Shown here: one piece after another, positions 42,052-53,008 of the stretch
How the letters are laid out: every line of letters begins with the position of its first letter
Position numbering within the stretch: position 1 is the stretch's first letter
Assembly (NCBI RefSeq): GCF_000143415.4
Contig: NW_003314302.1
Coordinates: forward strand, 1,529,208 to 1,593,207
Origin: Selaginella moellendorffii
Lineage: Eukaryota > Streptophyta > Lycopodiopsida > Selaginellales > Selaginellaceae
Direction of reading: 5' to 3'
DNA length: 64,000 nt
Program-made: the position numbers and the translations under genes
Notes under the pieces: model-generated
The model's database searches: none
Seen by the model: only the letters and a program-made list of their open reading frames with translations
What the model was told of the DNA's origin: nothing

Positions 42052-44607
42052 TTACCAATAGTCTCCACAAGAGCACGTCCCATTGTCAAAGTGATGGAAG
42101 CGATGGCTGTCTCTCACCACAATCTCTCTTCCCGTGATCTTGGAGATAAACTTGGTGGCAGTGTGACAGTCCCCACACACGCGCAAGTTCTTGATGATCC
42201 TCAGCGAAGTTCCCGGGGCCGTGCTGATCAACCCAAACGCAATCGCCAGCTTCTCGCTGTGATACGAGAGCAAGCGCTTCTTTTGCTCGTCCCCCACGTC
42301 GTGAAGCATGAGAGTGGTGTCTGGAGTGTATCCCGCCTTGGCCATCTCCAAGCTCAGCCTCTCCAGCTCCTCCAAGATCTCCGGAGTTCGAGCATTCGTC
42401 GTGTCCCCCGTGAAGAACTCGTGGACTCTTCGCTTCACCGCGATGGAGCTGAAAGCCGGCTCCTTCCTGATGTTCTTCTCGTACATGAGCCTCCGGATCT
42501 TGGCCCCCTCGTCCTTCTTCCCGACTTCGTCGTAGAGATTCGACAGCACCACGTACGCCGCGGAGCGATCCGGCGTGAGCTCCATCAAGTGCTCGGCAGA
42601 CTTTCTCGCTCGCTCCACGTCCTTGTGAACTTTGGAGGCTCCCAGCATCGTGGAGTGGATCACCCGGTCGGGCTTGAGAGGCGCCGCGGCTATAAACTTC
42701 TCGGCAGCATCGAGCTTCCCGGCTCTGGCTATGAGGTCCACCATGCAGTAGTAGTGCTCGGCTCGCGGGGAGATCGTCGGGAAGTCGTGGAGGAGCGACA
42801 CGAAGAGCTGGACGCCGTCTTTGACGAGGCCACCGTGGCTGCAAGCCGAGACGACGCTGACGAAAGTCACGTCGTTGGGAAGCTTGCCTTCGTGGTTCAT
42901 CCGCCGAAAGAATCGAAGAACTTGGTCCGCGTGGCCGTGCTGAGCGAAGGCCGATATCATCCCGTTCCAGGAGATCACGTCCGGCAGTGGCATTTTCCCG
43001 AACATCTTTCTTGCGAGTACCAGACTCCCCGACTTTGCGTACATGTTTAGAACCGCGTTCGCCACTGTCATGTTGCTCTCCAGCCCGGTTTCTCGTATGC
43101 GATCGTGGAGTAGCTTTCCTTCGGCGAGTGAGGCCTGTGCTGCGCAAGCCGAGAGAGCAGCGACGAAGGAGATTACATCCGGCATGAACCCGTGGAGCTG
43201 CATTTGCTGGAAAAGCAACAGTGCCTCGGAGGAGAGCCTAGGCTGAGCGGCGTAAGCTGTGATCATCGCGTTCCAGGACACCTGGTCTCGAGCTTTCATG
43301 GCTCGGAACACCCGGGACGCGTCGTCGGTGCTCTTGCAGCTCCCGTACATGTCGAGGATGGCGTTGTCCAGCATCACGTCGGCTTTGATACCGCTCTCGA
43401 CGATCCACGAGTGGATCATCCTCCCTTTTGCTAGAGCCTCCGAGGCAGCACACAACGGGAGAGCATTGACGAAACTGATCTTGTCCGCCTTTACGCCGTC
43501 GAGCTGCATCAGATGGAGGAGGTGGAGAGCCTCCGGATGCTGCGAGTGCTGGCCGTGAGCTGCGATGATGGTGTTCCACGAGATCACGTCCCTATGCTGC
43601 ATGGAGCGGAAAACCTCCACAGCTTCTTCCAGGCTTCCACACTTTCCATACATGTTGATGAGAGCGTTTCCTGCGTTGACGTGCCTGTCAAACCGGATCT
43701 CTCGCATGAAGCCGTGAATCATCCTCCCCTCTTCCAATCCTCTCGGCCCGGAGCAAGCGTTGAGCACCGCCATACACGCGATCCTGTCCAGCTTCACGCC
43801 CTCGAGCAGCATCACCTTGAAGAGCTCGAGAGCCTCGTCCCAGCGCTCGCGCTGGGTATACTGCGTGATCATCGCAGTCGCCAGTATCAGCTCTAGCCGG
43901 TGCCTCGAGAAAGCTCGGAAAGCTTGCTCTAGATCTCCACAGCTTCCATAAAAGTTGACGAGAGCAGTGGCGAAACTAGAGTCGTGTAGATGATCATGTT
44001 CTCTCTCCTCGACGCAAAGCTTGACGAGCTTTGCCACCTCGAGATCCTTGAGCTTGGAGCAAGCATCAAGCACTCCAATGAAGGTGATTCTCTCGGCCTT
44101 GACCCCTTCCAGCAGCATCGCGTAGAACACCTGGATTGCCTGCTCGTGATGATCTTGCTGCGCGTAGGCAGTGATCATCGCATTCCACTCTACCACCCTC
44201 TTGTGGCGAATCCCATCGAAAACTTTCCTGGCATCCTCCACGCTGCTACACTTCCCATACATGTGGAGCAACGTAGTGCTCACGTAGTGATCGCTCTCCA
44301 TCGCCGTTCCTCGCAAGACCCCGTGAATCCTTCTTCCTTCCTCGAGAAGCTCTGGATCAGCCGAGCAAGCGCCAAGAACAGCCACAAAGTTCCTGTTAAC
44401 CGGAGCCACCCCTTCCAGCTGCATCGATCGGAAGAGATGGAGCGCTTGCTCGCTATCACCGATCTGTCCGTGAGCGCGAATCAATCTCGCCCAGGTGAGC
44501 GCGTCCTGGACGGGCATTCGATCGAAGCACGCCTTGGCATCGATCAAGCTGCCGCAATCCACATACATCCTCACTAGCAAGTCGCCCATGAACGGCCCCC
44601 TGTCCAT
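42052..44607 (-). CDS. DYW-class PPR protein, RNA-editing factor
   Basis: 851 aa in one exon. It has about 19 P/L/S repeats, an E/E+ region (about residues 640-755) and a complete C-terminal DYW cytidine-deaminase domain: zinc and catalytic HxE at residues 783-785 ([10 protein letters not shown]), the CxxC pair at 811 and 814 (VCGDC), the HHF...CSCGDYW end. It should deaminate one or a few cytidines in chloroplast or mitochondrial RNA. The ATG at 44607 is the first in frame, but the open frame continues upstream to about 44917 with PPR-like residues ([14 protein letters not shown]), so the protein may start in an upstream exon that would also carry the targeting peptide. Lies head to head with the next PPR gene. 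Confidence 0.93.
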   Translation of the reverse strand: MDRGPFMGDLLVRMYVDCGSLIDAKACFDRMPVQDALTWARLIRAHGQIGDSEQALHLFRSMQLEGVAPVNRNFVAVLGACSADPELLEEGRRIHGVLRGTAMESDHYVSTTLLHMYGKCSSVEDARKVFDGIRHKRVVEWNAMITAYAQQDHHEQAIQVFYAMLLEGVKAERITFIGVLDACSKLKDLEVAKLVKLCVEEREHDHLHDSSFATALVNFYGSCGDLEQAFRAFSRHRLELILATAMITQYTQRERWDEALELFKVMLLEGVKLDRIACMAVLNACSGPRGLEEGRMIHGFMREIRFDRHVNAGNALINMYGKCGSLEEAVEVFRSMQHRDVISWNTIIAAHGQHSQHPEALHLLHLMQLDGVKADKISFVNALPLCAASEALAKGRMIHSWIVESGIKADVMLDNAILDMYGSCKSTDDASRVFRAMKARDQVSWNAMITAYAAQPRLSSEALLLFQQMQLHGFMPDVISFVAALSACAAQASLAEGKLLHDRIRETGLESNMTVANAVLNMYAKSGSLVLARKMFGKMPLPDVISWNGMISAFAQHGHADQVLRFFRRMNHEGKLPNDVTFVSVVSACSHGGLVKDGVQLFVSLLHDFPTISPRAEHYYCMVDLIARAGKLDAAEKFIAAAPLKPDRVIHSTMLGASKVHKDVERARKSAEHLMELTPDRSAAYVVLSNLYDEVGKKDEGAKIRRLMYEKNIRKEPAFSSIAVKRRVHEFFTGDTTNARTPEILEELERLSLEMAKAGYTPDTTLMLHDVGDEQKKRLLSYHSEKLAIAFGLISTAPGTSLRIIKNLRVCGDCHTATKFISKITGREIVVRDSHRFHHFDNGTCSCGDYW

Positions 44608-45075
44608 GGCGCTCTTGCAAATCCGTGCGTGGACCTCCTTGCCGAGATCTAGAGACCTGGAATCCGCGACAACGTCGAGGAGATCGGCGTAGATCCTGGT
44701 ATCGTCTTGCCGCTGCTGTGGATCTTCGTCTATCCATTTTAATCGCCGCTTGAGCCATGAATCTAGGCTGCCGGAGCTACCGAGAGCGCGATGGATGGAG
44801 ATGTGAGAGAGGAGATGATAGCCTAGAACACAATGCGAGAGCTGTGAGTCGATCGATCGATGGACAACGCACCTGTTCTTGCTTGCTGGAGCTGCGATAG
44901 CATCGGTTTGCCCTCATTGGTGATCGATCCATCCCTCTAGCGGCATTGCTTCCATGCCCTAGCTCTACCATTGCTCCCGCCCTAGCTCAAAATTTAGGGT
45001 TTATGGAGGAAGAGCTCCAGCGCCTTGGAATCCGTCGAGATCACACGGCGCCTCGATTTCCAGGAGATTCTGGGG

Positions 45076-46966
45076 ATGTTTTCAAGATCCTGGATTGTTC
45101 TTCCATCGCAGACACGGCGATTCTTGTGCGAGGCCATCCACGGCACGGCAGCGCAGGGAAATGTGAGTGATTTTCTTTGCTTGTTCTTCAAAGATTTTGA
45201 GATTCTTCGTGTTCCAGCGCCTAGATTTCGAGGGATCGATCACAATCAAGGACTGCATTGCCGGTTTGAAGGCCTGCGGCAGCTCTGGCGATCTCGAGCG
45301 AGGTAAGCAGCTCCATCTTGCCGCAAGGGAGGCTGGAATAGATTCAAACAAGTTCGTTTCTACCGCGCTGATCGTCATGTATGGTAAATGCAGCAGCTCA
45401 ATGCGCGAGGCTCGCCAGATCTTCGATGGGATGCTTCACAAGGATGTAGCTGTGTGGAACGCTCTCATCGCGGGATACGTGGAGAATGGTGAGAGTGAAG
45501 TAGCTCTGGAGATTTTCTCGAGCTTACAGTGCTGTGGTGTTCCAAATTCCAGGACTTTCGTGGCCGCGATCACGGCTTGCAGCGAGCTAGCCTCCAGAGA
45601 AGATGGTGCCAAGGGGAGAACTAGATGGCTAGAGAAAGGGATGGATTTGCACGCTCAAGCGAGAAGACAAGGCTGTGACTTTGCCAACCAGTTCGTTTCC
45701 AATGCCTTGATCGATATGTACGCGAAGAGTGGGAGCATGGCTGATGCGCGACGTGTCTTCGACAGGATGTCGGATCACACAGTGGTTTCGTGGACTGCTT
45801 TGATGCTGGGATACACAGAAAATGGAGAGGCTGGCTTGACTTTGGATCTGCTGGGGTGTATGGAAGGTCGAGGCTGTGAACCAAATGCAAGAACTTTCAT
45901 GGCTGGAGGAATGGCCTGCATAGCTTTGGCAGTCGAGGAGAAGATCAACGGCGAAGTTGTGAAGGTCAGGTGCTGCGAGCTGGGGGCCGGAATCCATTCT
46001 TTGGCCGTGAGAAGCAGAAGTTCCGACGTTTTTCTCGCCAACACTTTGATCGATCTTTTTTCAAAGTGTGGGAGCATGGTGAAAGCTCGAAGTGTCTTTG
46101 AGAAGATGCCGTGTCACAACGTTGTCTCCTGGACGGCATTGACGATCGGGTATGCTGAAAACGGTGAAGGGGAACAGGCATTGGAAAGTTTCTCACTCAT
46201 GAGGGCTACAGGTGTTCCACCGGATGGCCGTGCTTTTCTCGCAGCTCTCGTCGCCAGTGGTAGTGTAGCGGCACTCGGTGCTGGGAAAAGGATACAGGGA
46301 GATGTTTACAGATTTGGGATGGAGAAGGATGCGATTGTGCCATCGTGTCTTGTGGACTTCTACGGCAAATGTGGCTGCGTTCTCGCAGCTCGCCAGCTCT
46401 TCGACTCGCTCACTTCTGGAGCAGACTTGACGACTTGGAACTCTTTGATAGTAGCATACAGCCGACGAGGTGACACCACGCAAGCGTTCGAGTTGTTTCA
46501 CCGGATGGAAGACGAAGGTGTCCAGGCCGACGGTATCACCTTCCTGGCTCTCCTGTCAGCGTGCAGTCACGTTGGTCTTCTCGACAAAGGCCGACGGTGC
46601 TTCCATTCGATGCTCCCGGGATACAACGTGAGGCCTGGCTTGGATCACTACCACTGCATGGTTGATATCCTTGGGAGGGGCAACGAGCTCGAGGAAGCCT
46701 TGGCGTTGGTGAAGTCCATGCCTTTTAAACCAGATGCCTTGACATGGAGGACGGTTCTAGCTGCTTGCCGCAAGTGGAAGAATGTGGAACTTGGAAGGCT
46801 GGCCTTCGAGAGACTGGTAGAGCTGGATGGAAGTAATGGCGCCGCTTACGTGCTTATGGGGGCCATCTACGGCAGCACAGGAATGTGGGAGGAGCAAGCG
46901 AAGATTTTGAGCTTGAGAAACGTTGTTGAAGTGGAAAGAGCCGAGACAAAGCTTGTGAAGTCATAA
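45076..46966 (+). CDS. PLS-class PPR protein without E/DYW domains
   Basis: Exon 1 is 45076-45162 (29 codons, MFSRSWIVLPSQTRRFLCEA, presequence-like); the intron is 55 nt; exon 2 is 45218-46966; total 611 aa. The ATG was picked because only this frame joins exon 2 in phase and is closed by a stop upstream. About 14 PLS repeats (FVSNALIDMYAKSGSMADAR, VVSWTALMLGYTENGE). It ends soon after YVLMGAIYGSTGMWEEQAK with no E or DYW domain. The sequence before the acceptor (CTTCGTGTTCCAG) matches the one before the PPR exon at 37637, so the two genes share descent. If it works in editing it would need a DYW partner in trans. Divergent from the DYW gene with 468 nt between start codons. Confidence 0.9.
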
Positions 46967-47333
46967 ATCCTCGGGAAGCAGTGATGGAAAAGTCCCCACC
47001 CTTACGCCGCTCGGAACAAATCAGGCTGTGTTTCCTTTATGGTGCGTGTGCCATTACATCACACACGACGTGCTGGATGACCTCTGGCTCAACAGCTCGG
47101 AACTTCTCGTCTATCTCCGAAGCAGCATATCATGTGGTCTTTTTTATCTTTTCCATGTACTCACGATCGAGACCCGCGATTGAGACAAATGTTCGAGAGG
47201 CAATGGAACGCCACCATAACATTCGAGATACTGGTGCACGTATAGGCATAAGGTAAACGACTTATTATCTATGAGCTGACCAGCTTCGATTTGTTTGTGA
47301 GGTACAGGCACAGCCCTTGACTACAGGCACAGA
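46967..47333. other. Intergenic between PPR gene and CYP78A copy 3
   Basis: Two convergent 3' ends. A plus-strand open stretch at 46981-47256 starts with a real ATG but shows no family motif. Confidence 0.5.
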
Positions 47334-48965
47334 CTATAACACTGTTACCACCAGAGGCTTTACCATCTCACTCGAAAGCTTGAGAACTTCGGTGAGATCA
47401 ACGGGATGGGCTGGGTCGACCTGGAACTCAAACTTGTGAACCAACCGAGCCGTCCAGAGAAGAACAGTAGCGAGGCCGAGAGCTCGTCCGGGACACACTC
47501 GGCGACCAGCTCCGAATGGGGCGAGACGTAAGTCGGTTCCTTTCACATCAACGTCCTGCTCCAAAAATCTCTCCGGGTTGAATTTCTCAGGCTCGGACCA
47601 GATGGAAGGATCGTGAGTGATGGACCACATGTTTACCATGGCCGTGGTACCTGCAGGGACGTGGTGGCCACTCAAGCTTACGTCGTGAATCGCCAACCGA
47701 GCCCAAGAGAGCAAGGGACCCGGAGGATGCATCCGAAGAGTCTCCTTTACAACGGCCTGGAGGAACACCATCTTCTGGAGGTCAGACTCGGCAACTTTGG
47801 ATTTTCCAACGATGCTCGTGATCTCATGCCGCAACTTGCTCTGGATTTCAGGATGGAGGACGAGCTCTGCAAGAATCCATTCGGTGAGGAGTGCAACCGT
47901 GTCAGTGCCTCGGAAAATCATCTCCTGCAAAACACCACGTAAGTCATAAAAGAAAACAGAGGCAGACTTTGAAGCTTTGAAGCTTGTTACCCAGAGAACT
48001 GCGATCATGTCCGCGTCTTCAAGCTTGTCCTCACCATCCAAGGAGAGCAGCACATCCACAAAGTCGGCTTCGCCAACTTTCTTATCGTCCGACTGGCGAT
48101 GCTCGTCGATGATCCTCTGGACAAACCTCGTCACTTGGGGAACCAGAACGGCACAGCGCTGGAGGATGTTCTGGGGATCGACTGCTTTGAGAGCTGGCAA
48201 GTGATCGGCCCAGTTGAATGCACCGAGCAGCTCGAATCCTTCCCTCACCATCCCAGAAAGCCGAGCAGCGTCCTCAGAGCCATCCTCGAAGCTCCTGCCG
48301 AACACCGTCTGCATGATGTTGTTAAGCGAAGCTCGCTGGAGAAAGTCCCGGACTCGGACAAGACCGTGGTTGTCAGCTGCAAAGGTACTCATTGCTTCGA
48401 TCATCCTGCTTGTCTCTGCCTGACGAGATGGTTCGTGAGCAGCAATCTGGCGTGGAGAAAACAGATAGTTGGATGCAATCCTCCGCAAGTTACGCCAGTA
48501 ATCTCCATAGGGAGCGAAGCCGATTGCTCGTCCAAACAGGAGCTGCTGCGCCGACTGCTTGAGAGGCCTGTCCGCGAACTCGGAACTGTTGAGCAGCTCT
48601 CGTGCCACTTCCGGCTTGCTGGTGATGATCACCCTCGTGTTCCCCAGGCCGAAGGCCATGAGCCCTTTGGCGTGGTACCTGTCGGCGAGCTTGGCCAGCT
48701 TTCGGTGGGCTTGGCCTTCCATCTCCGTCAAGACTCCAAGCACTGGCCATCCTCGCGGCCCCGGGATGGTCTGCTTCTTCCTCAGCGTTCTCCCCCATGC
48801 ATTGCCACCGGGAACAAGCCAAGCAGCCAGGATCGCCGAGACAGCAGCTAGAACGAGCACGGCCACAGCAGCAGCGACGAATCGGCATGCATGATCGGTG
48901 GCTAAATGCCGGGGGAAGAAAGGCAGAGTGAGGATCCACCAATCGAATCCAGAAGACGACTCCAT
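47334..48965 (-). CDS. Cytochrome P450 CYP78A-like, copy 3 (complete)
   Basis: Exons 48965-47991 and 47924-47334 give 521 aa, start [10 protein letters not shown]. The intron (47925-47990) is 66 nt in the same place as in copies 1 and 2, again a multiple of three and free of stops, so retention would add 22 residues before the I-helix. P450 landmarks are intact: [35 protein letters not shown] and the heme motif with Cys near residue 469. Compared with copies 1 and 2 it lacks four residues in the N-terminal segment and differs at many positions, so it separated earlier. The same strand and promoter block as the others 44 kb away. Followed upstream by repeat unit A. Confidence 0.95.
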   Translation of the reverse strand: MESSSGFDWWILTLPFFPRHLATDHACRFVAAAVAVLVLAAVSAILAAWLVPGGNAWGRTLRKKQTIPGPRGWPVLGVLTEMEGQAHRKLAKLADRYHAKGLMAFGLGNTRVIITSKPEVARELLNSSEFADRPLKQSAQQLLFGRAIGFAPYGDYWRNLRRIASNYLFSPRQIAAHEPSRQAETSRMIEAMSTFAADNHGLVRVRDFLQRASLNNIMQTVFGRSFEDGSEDAARLSGMVREGFELLGAFNWADHLPALKAVDPQNILQRCAVLVPQVTRFVQRIIDEHRQSDDKKVGEADFVDVLLSLDGEDKLEDADMIAVLWVTSFKASKSASVFFYDLRGVLQEMIFRGTDTVALLTEWILAELVLHPEIQSKLRHEITSIVGKSKVAESDLQKMVFLQAVVKETLRMHPPGPLLSWARLAIHDVSLSGHHVPAGTTAMVNMWSITHDPSIWSEPEKFNPERFLEQDVDVKGTDLRLAPFGAGRRVCPGRALGLATVLLWTARLVHKFEFQVDPAHPVDLTEVLKLSSEMVKPLVVTVL

Positions 48966-49031
48966 GATCTAGAGGAGGAGGAAATGCTTTCCTGGAACTC
49001 TTTGCTCCTGGTTGTTTGGGAGGTGGCTTTC

Positions 49032-49078
49032 TTTTATAGCGAGGAGCGACGTTGTTATCCGGAAGGAGAGGTGCATGC
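49032..49078 (-). promoter_or_regulatory. Proximal promoter block of CYP78A copy 3
   Basis: TATAAAA (49032-49038), GGATAA (49055-49060), GCATGCA (49072-49078) on the minus strand, same order as at copies 1, 2 and the pseudogene. Confidence 0.65.
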
Positions 49079-49249
49079 TCCAGACGGTAAGTGCCTATAA
49101 ATTTTTTACTTTTGCTCTCTCGCATTTTTTTTTTTCTTTCAAGAAATTATTTGAGTCATATAAGTAAAGAATATATTTAGAATATTCGAGAAGATTCAAG
49201 TTTATTTTAAGATATTCTTTAACCCAACCTTATCAATCACTCGAGGAAT

Positions 49250-51985
49250 TTTGTCCGCGTTAAAATCTGCAAAGCCGAAGATGATTTATTCCCAATGAAC
49301 TCAGGCATTCGAGGACAATTTCCAAGCTTGCTACAAGTATCAGGACCGGGAAGCTGCCATGCAAGCACTGCAATATAGGATTCAAGGATCCAAATTGTAT
49401 AGCAAGGAAATGTGAAAAACACGAAACTGGAGAAATTGAATGGTAAAAAGCTTTGCCTCGTTAAAATGTGCTTCATGAAAACACTTTCTTCCATCTTCTA
49501 GCATAGAAAGATCTGCTATTATTTCGTTATCTTCTTGTATCCACGCCTGAGGGGCAAAGCATTAAGCCACCACTCTCGTCACATATCACCCGAGACAATG
49601 AATTGAGTCATGGGGTTCCTTTTTCGTGAACGAGGTTGTGCTGATTGTTGGACGTCATAATGTTTTTGGAATGAACCTTGAGCATGCCAACTAAAAGTGC
49701 TAGAGAGACATTCCCTTGCGCCTAGCAATGAAATGCTGGCTTTCTTCACTTCTATGGCCAATTGATTTAGTTCTTGATGACTGAAACAAGGAAAAGGAAG
49801 CCATTTGCACCTTATATATTGCAGTGGATCAGCCAGTGGATGCGTCACGACTCAAGCTTACAAATTCCTCCCTTCTCGAGAGCACCTTTCTAGCATCACT
49901 CGGGGGACCAAGACAGCACTTTGTCACCCACGACGATCCTCAGCATCGCCTCTATGAAGCAACGTAAATCAGGAGCAATCATCCCATTAGCAGCAAGAAG
50001 AGCATACCAATGAAACATTCAATCAGCGCACTAGACAATGACAATCCATGTACTTCATCCTCTACGTAGAGAAATCTCCAACCAAGTATTTGTCATCAGT
50101 ACTGTTTGCGTTTCAAGGCCGGCCATTTCTGCAACTCAAGGAGGCCACCTTGCGTACGTGCATTCAACACTGATTCGTCCAAAGGAGGCACACCTTGCTC
50201 TTTGCACAATTCCAAACAGACAAAAAACGTACGGCGAGTTGGGAAAACATAGAACAATATAGTGCTCAGTACCTTTGTATGAGTTGTAGTCGATGTCGTT
50301 GTTCAGAACACTTCAGCATACACATCAAGGATGCCGTAAGTGTCCACAAAAGACTGCCAATACATTCTATCAAAGTGTCCAGCAGCAATGTTTCTCTGCA
50401 TTTCAACTCAGGCAGAACCAACATTCTAGAGGAAATAATCGAGCAGAGTAATCAAAAGCAAAGAAATAGCACTTGGTAAATTGCTCCATCTTCCTTTCTT
50501 TCCTGCACTCCACGATAAACAGGGCTTGAGGGTCTCTTTATGTCGCTTATTGAGCTTAGGATCTACTAGTGCGTTTCGGTTATGTGTTCAGAACTTGGGA
50601 TCCGTCATCTCGGAATCGCTTTGAGAAACAGTTCAAAACTACATTCAGATTATTTTATTTAATGCACAACCGAGCTTCTGACCTCCTCGCCAGGCTCCTC
50701 ATCCTGGGCCTTCAAAATGAATGTGAAAACAATCATGAGGATAGAAACAATTAAAATGAAGCAAAGTTGCTTATCAAAACATATTTCTCATTGTATTCAA
50801 AGCCTCGAAGTCGCATGCCCTTAGCATCTCTTTGGCTTCGAAACGCCCTAATCCTGCTGTGACGGTGCAGAGATGAATTGGAAGATGTCAACAAAAGCGC
50901 CAGGTGATACAGTCTTATATGCATAGATCCTGAGGAGCAAAGGGACTTCTTACGATTGCACAGCAGTAACCTTGTTGTACAAAAGATCAAACCTCCATAA
51001 AATTTGTTCTCTGCGCCCAAGCAACTATCCCTCAGTCCGCCATATGTTGACAAAAGACTCCACTCCAATGTGATATGCCGTAGACTCAGACATTGCCTTG
51101 GCGATTTTGCTATAGCCCCGCTTGCGGCTGCCTTGCTTCATTTTGCTAGGGCTAGATCTCATTCGTAGAAAACCAAGATGATCCAGTACGTTCTCTTTGA
51201 CTTGATGTCTCTTTCTGTTTTCTTTCTATACAGGCCAGGGTGGAGTTTTCACTGGAATTCCTTTCGCAAGTTTATTCATTCTGTTCGACTCAAAGTGCCT
51301 AATCTCTTTACCAGGTCGTTTAGGAAAGCCTTTGTCAAGAAACTAAGCTGGGGAATCAAAATCGCCAAGAGGAAGGAATTTGCTCTTGAAAGTTTCCTTT
51401 GAAGTTGGATTTGCTGGCTTACAAACAGATCACTAGGAGCTCACTATGTTTCTAGGAAATCACTCTAGAAATTCTACGGATTTCCAATCGAGGCAAATGT
51501 CGTGTCTAGGAAGTTACTTCTAGAAAGCACTTCTTTGGTTTTAACACCCCGAGATTTACAGTTTGGAAATCCTTTTGCTTGTGAGACCAAGCAGCTCCAT
51601 CACCTCTCTCAGAATCGTCGAGTTTTCTTCTTCATCGCCCACCTCATGGTTTGCCTTCCAGGCCACTTCCTCAAAGAGCAAAGAAAGCTCCTCCTCCTCT
51701 CGCATGAAATCCTCATCCACGGAACTCGTCTTTCCACTCCCAGAAACGCGCTCCCAACCTTCCTCATCATCATTAGCTACTCGCGACTCCACTTCGCCAA
51801 AGAGCTTGTAGAGCAGCTCTTCCTCTTGCAAATACCAGGCTCTCTCTTTGCACGATTCGTTTGCTGCCCATGTCAAGTCCATCTTCACCCTTTATTCATC
51901 CACAGCTGATCACCAAGCATCTCTACACCACACCCAAGCGCCATAGATCTTCTCTCGAAAGTCTACTTCGCCCTTAAACTAGTCT
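49250..51985. repeat. Duplicated unit A (with acidic-protein gene)
   Basis: The sequence upstream of CYP78A copy 3 matches that upstream of the CYP78A pseudogene (unit B, from about 53140) and the stretch from about 61860 (unit C). Shared landmarks: GCCGAAGATGATTTAT (49274), an exon-like block near 49580-49990, a block near 50270-50460, and the acidic-protein gene near 51.6-51.9 kb. Unit A keeps many blocks but has small insertions and deletions against B. The exon-like blocks in A are broken by frame changes, and the acceptor at about 50475 is CAA instead of CAG. Confidence 0.8.
51556..51882 (-). CDS. Small acidic protein, copy A
   Basis: 108 aa from ATG at 51882 (MDLTWAANESCKERAW). Strongly acidic and probably helical: QEEELLYKLFGEVESR, FMREEEELSLLFEEVAW, ENSTILREVMELLGL. 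No signal peptide or membrane segment; no family recognised. Copy B (55116-55493) has 17 more N-terminal residues from a further ATG. In copy A that upstream reading is stopped by a one-base difference (TGA after MNKG), so translation should start at the inner ATG. The coding part is nearly identical to copy B, which suggests recent duplication or constraint. Confidence 0.55.
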   Translation of the reverse strand: MDLTWAANESCKERAWYLQEEELLYKLFGEVESRVANDDEEGWERVSGSGKTSSVDEDFMREEEELSLLFEEVAWKANHEVGDEEENSTILREVMELLGLTSKRISKL

Positions 51986-51989
51986 CATT

Positions 51990-52198
51990 ATATACTGCTA
52001 AGGCACCTTTTCCTAGATGATAATATTCTTTCCACCTTTTCCTGTACAAATACTGTATCTAAGATCAATCAAAGAATGCGCGGTGGAATAGCCACCGAGC
52101 TCGACTGATTCTTCTGGGCGGCATGAGCAACTAGTACAGGATTTTTCTCCATTGAAAATATGTCAGAATTTCCTAAGGGCATGTTTTATGAGTTTTAT
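51990..52198. other. Short stretch between acidic gene A and CYP78A pseudogene
   Basis: Non-coding; the 3' truncation point of the CYP78A pseudogene is at about 52199. Confidence 0.5.
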
Positions 52199-52918
52199 GC
52201 GCTGGAGGATGTTCTGCGGGTCGACTGCCTTCTGGCAAGTGATCGGCCCAGTTGAACGCACCAAGAAGCTCGAATCCTTCCCTCACCATCTCAGCGAGCC
52301 GAGCAGCATCCTCAGAGCCATCCTCGAACCTCCTGCCGAACACCGTCTGGATGATGTTGTCAAGCGAAGCTCGCTGGAGAAAGTCCCGGACTCAGACAAG
52401 GCCGTGGCTGTCAGTTACAAAGGTACTCATTGCTTCTATCAACCTGCTTGTCTCTGCCTGACGAGATGGTTCGTGAGCAGCAATCTGGCATGGAGAAAAC
52501 AGATAGTTGGATGCAATCCTTCGCAAGTTACGCCAGTGATCTCCATAGGGAGCGAAGCCAATTGCTCGTCCAAAGAGGAGCTGCTGCGCCGACTGCTTGA
52601 GAGGCCTGTCCGCGAACTCGGAGCTGTTGAGCAGCTCTCGTGCCACTTCCGGCTTGCTGGTGATGATCGTCCTCGTGTTCCCCAGGCTGAAGGCCATGAG
52701 CTCTTTGGCGTGGTACCTCTCGGCGAGCTTGGGCAACTTTTGGTGGGCTTGGCCTCCCATCTCCGTCAAGACTCCAAGCACTGGCCATCCTCGCGGCCCC
52801 GGGATGGTCTGCTTCTTCCCCAATGTTTTCCCCCATTCATTGCCACCGGGAACAAGCCAAGCAGCCAGGATCGATCCACCAATCGAATCCAGAAGACAAC
52901 TCCAATGATCTAGAGGAG
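52199..52918 (-). pseudogene. Truncated CYP78A pseudogene (copy 4)
   Basis: Only part of exon 1 is left, from the start region (52918) to the codons for QNILQR (52199); exon 2 with the heme site is gone. Damage seen against copy 3: the initiator ATG is destroyed by one inserted base; about 110-130 nt coding for the membrane anchor are deleted, the junction lying in a GGATCGATCC stretch where both edges carry GATCC; a CGA arginine codon is now TGA (52394-52392); several bases are missing near 52232. The remaining sequence is still very close to copy 3. With the promoter block and unit B it forms a second copy of the copy 3 plus unit A arrangement. Confidence 0.93.
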
Positions 52919-52964
52919 GAGGAAATGCTTTCCTGGAACTCTTTGCTCCTGGTTGTTGGCTTTC

Positions 52965-53008
52965 TTTTATAGCGAGGGGCGACGTTGTTATCCGGAAGGA
53001 TTGCATGC
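52965..53008 (-). promoter_or_regulatory. Promoter block left at CYP78A pseudogene
   Basis: TATAAAA (52965-52971), GGATAA (52988-52993) and GCATGCA (53002-53008) remain unchanged although the gene is dead. Confidence 0.55.

Noticed and set aside
42091-43050. 319-codon plus-strand and 353-codon minus-strand alternative frames in the DYW gene
   Set aside because: Shadows of the DYW-PPR frame, which carries all family motifs.
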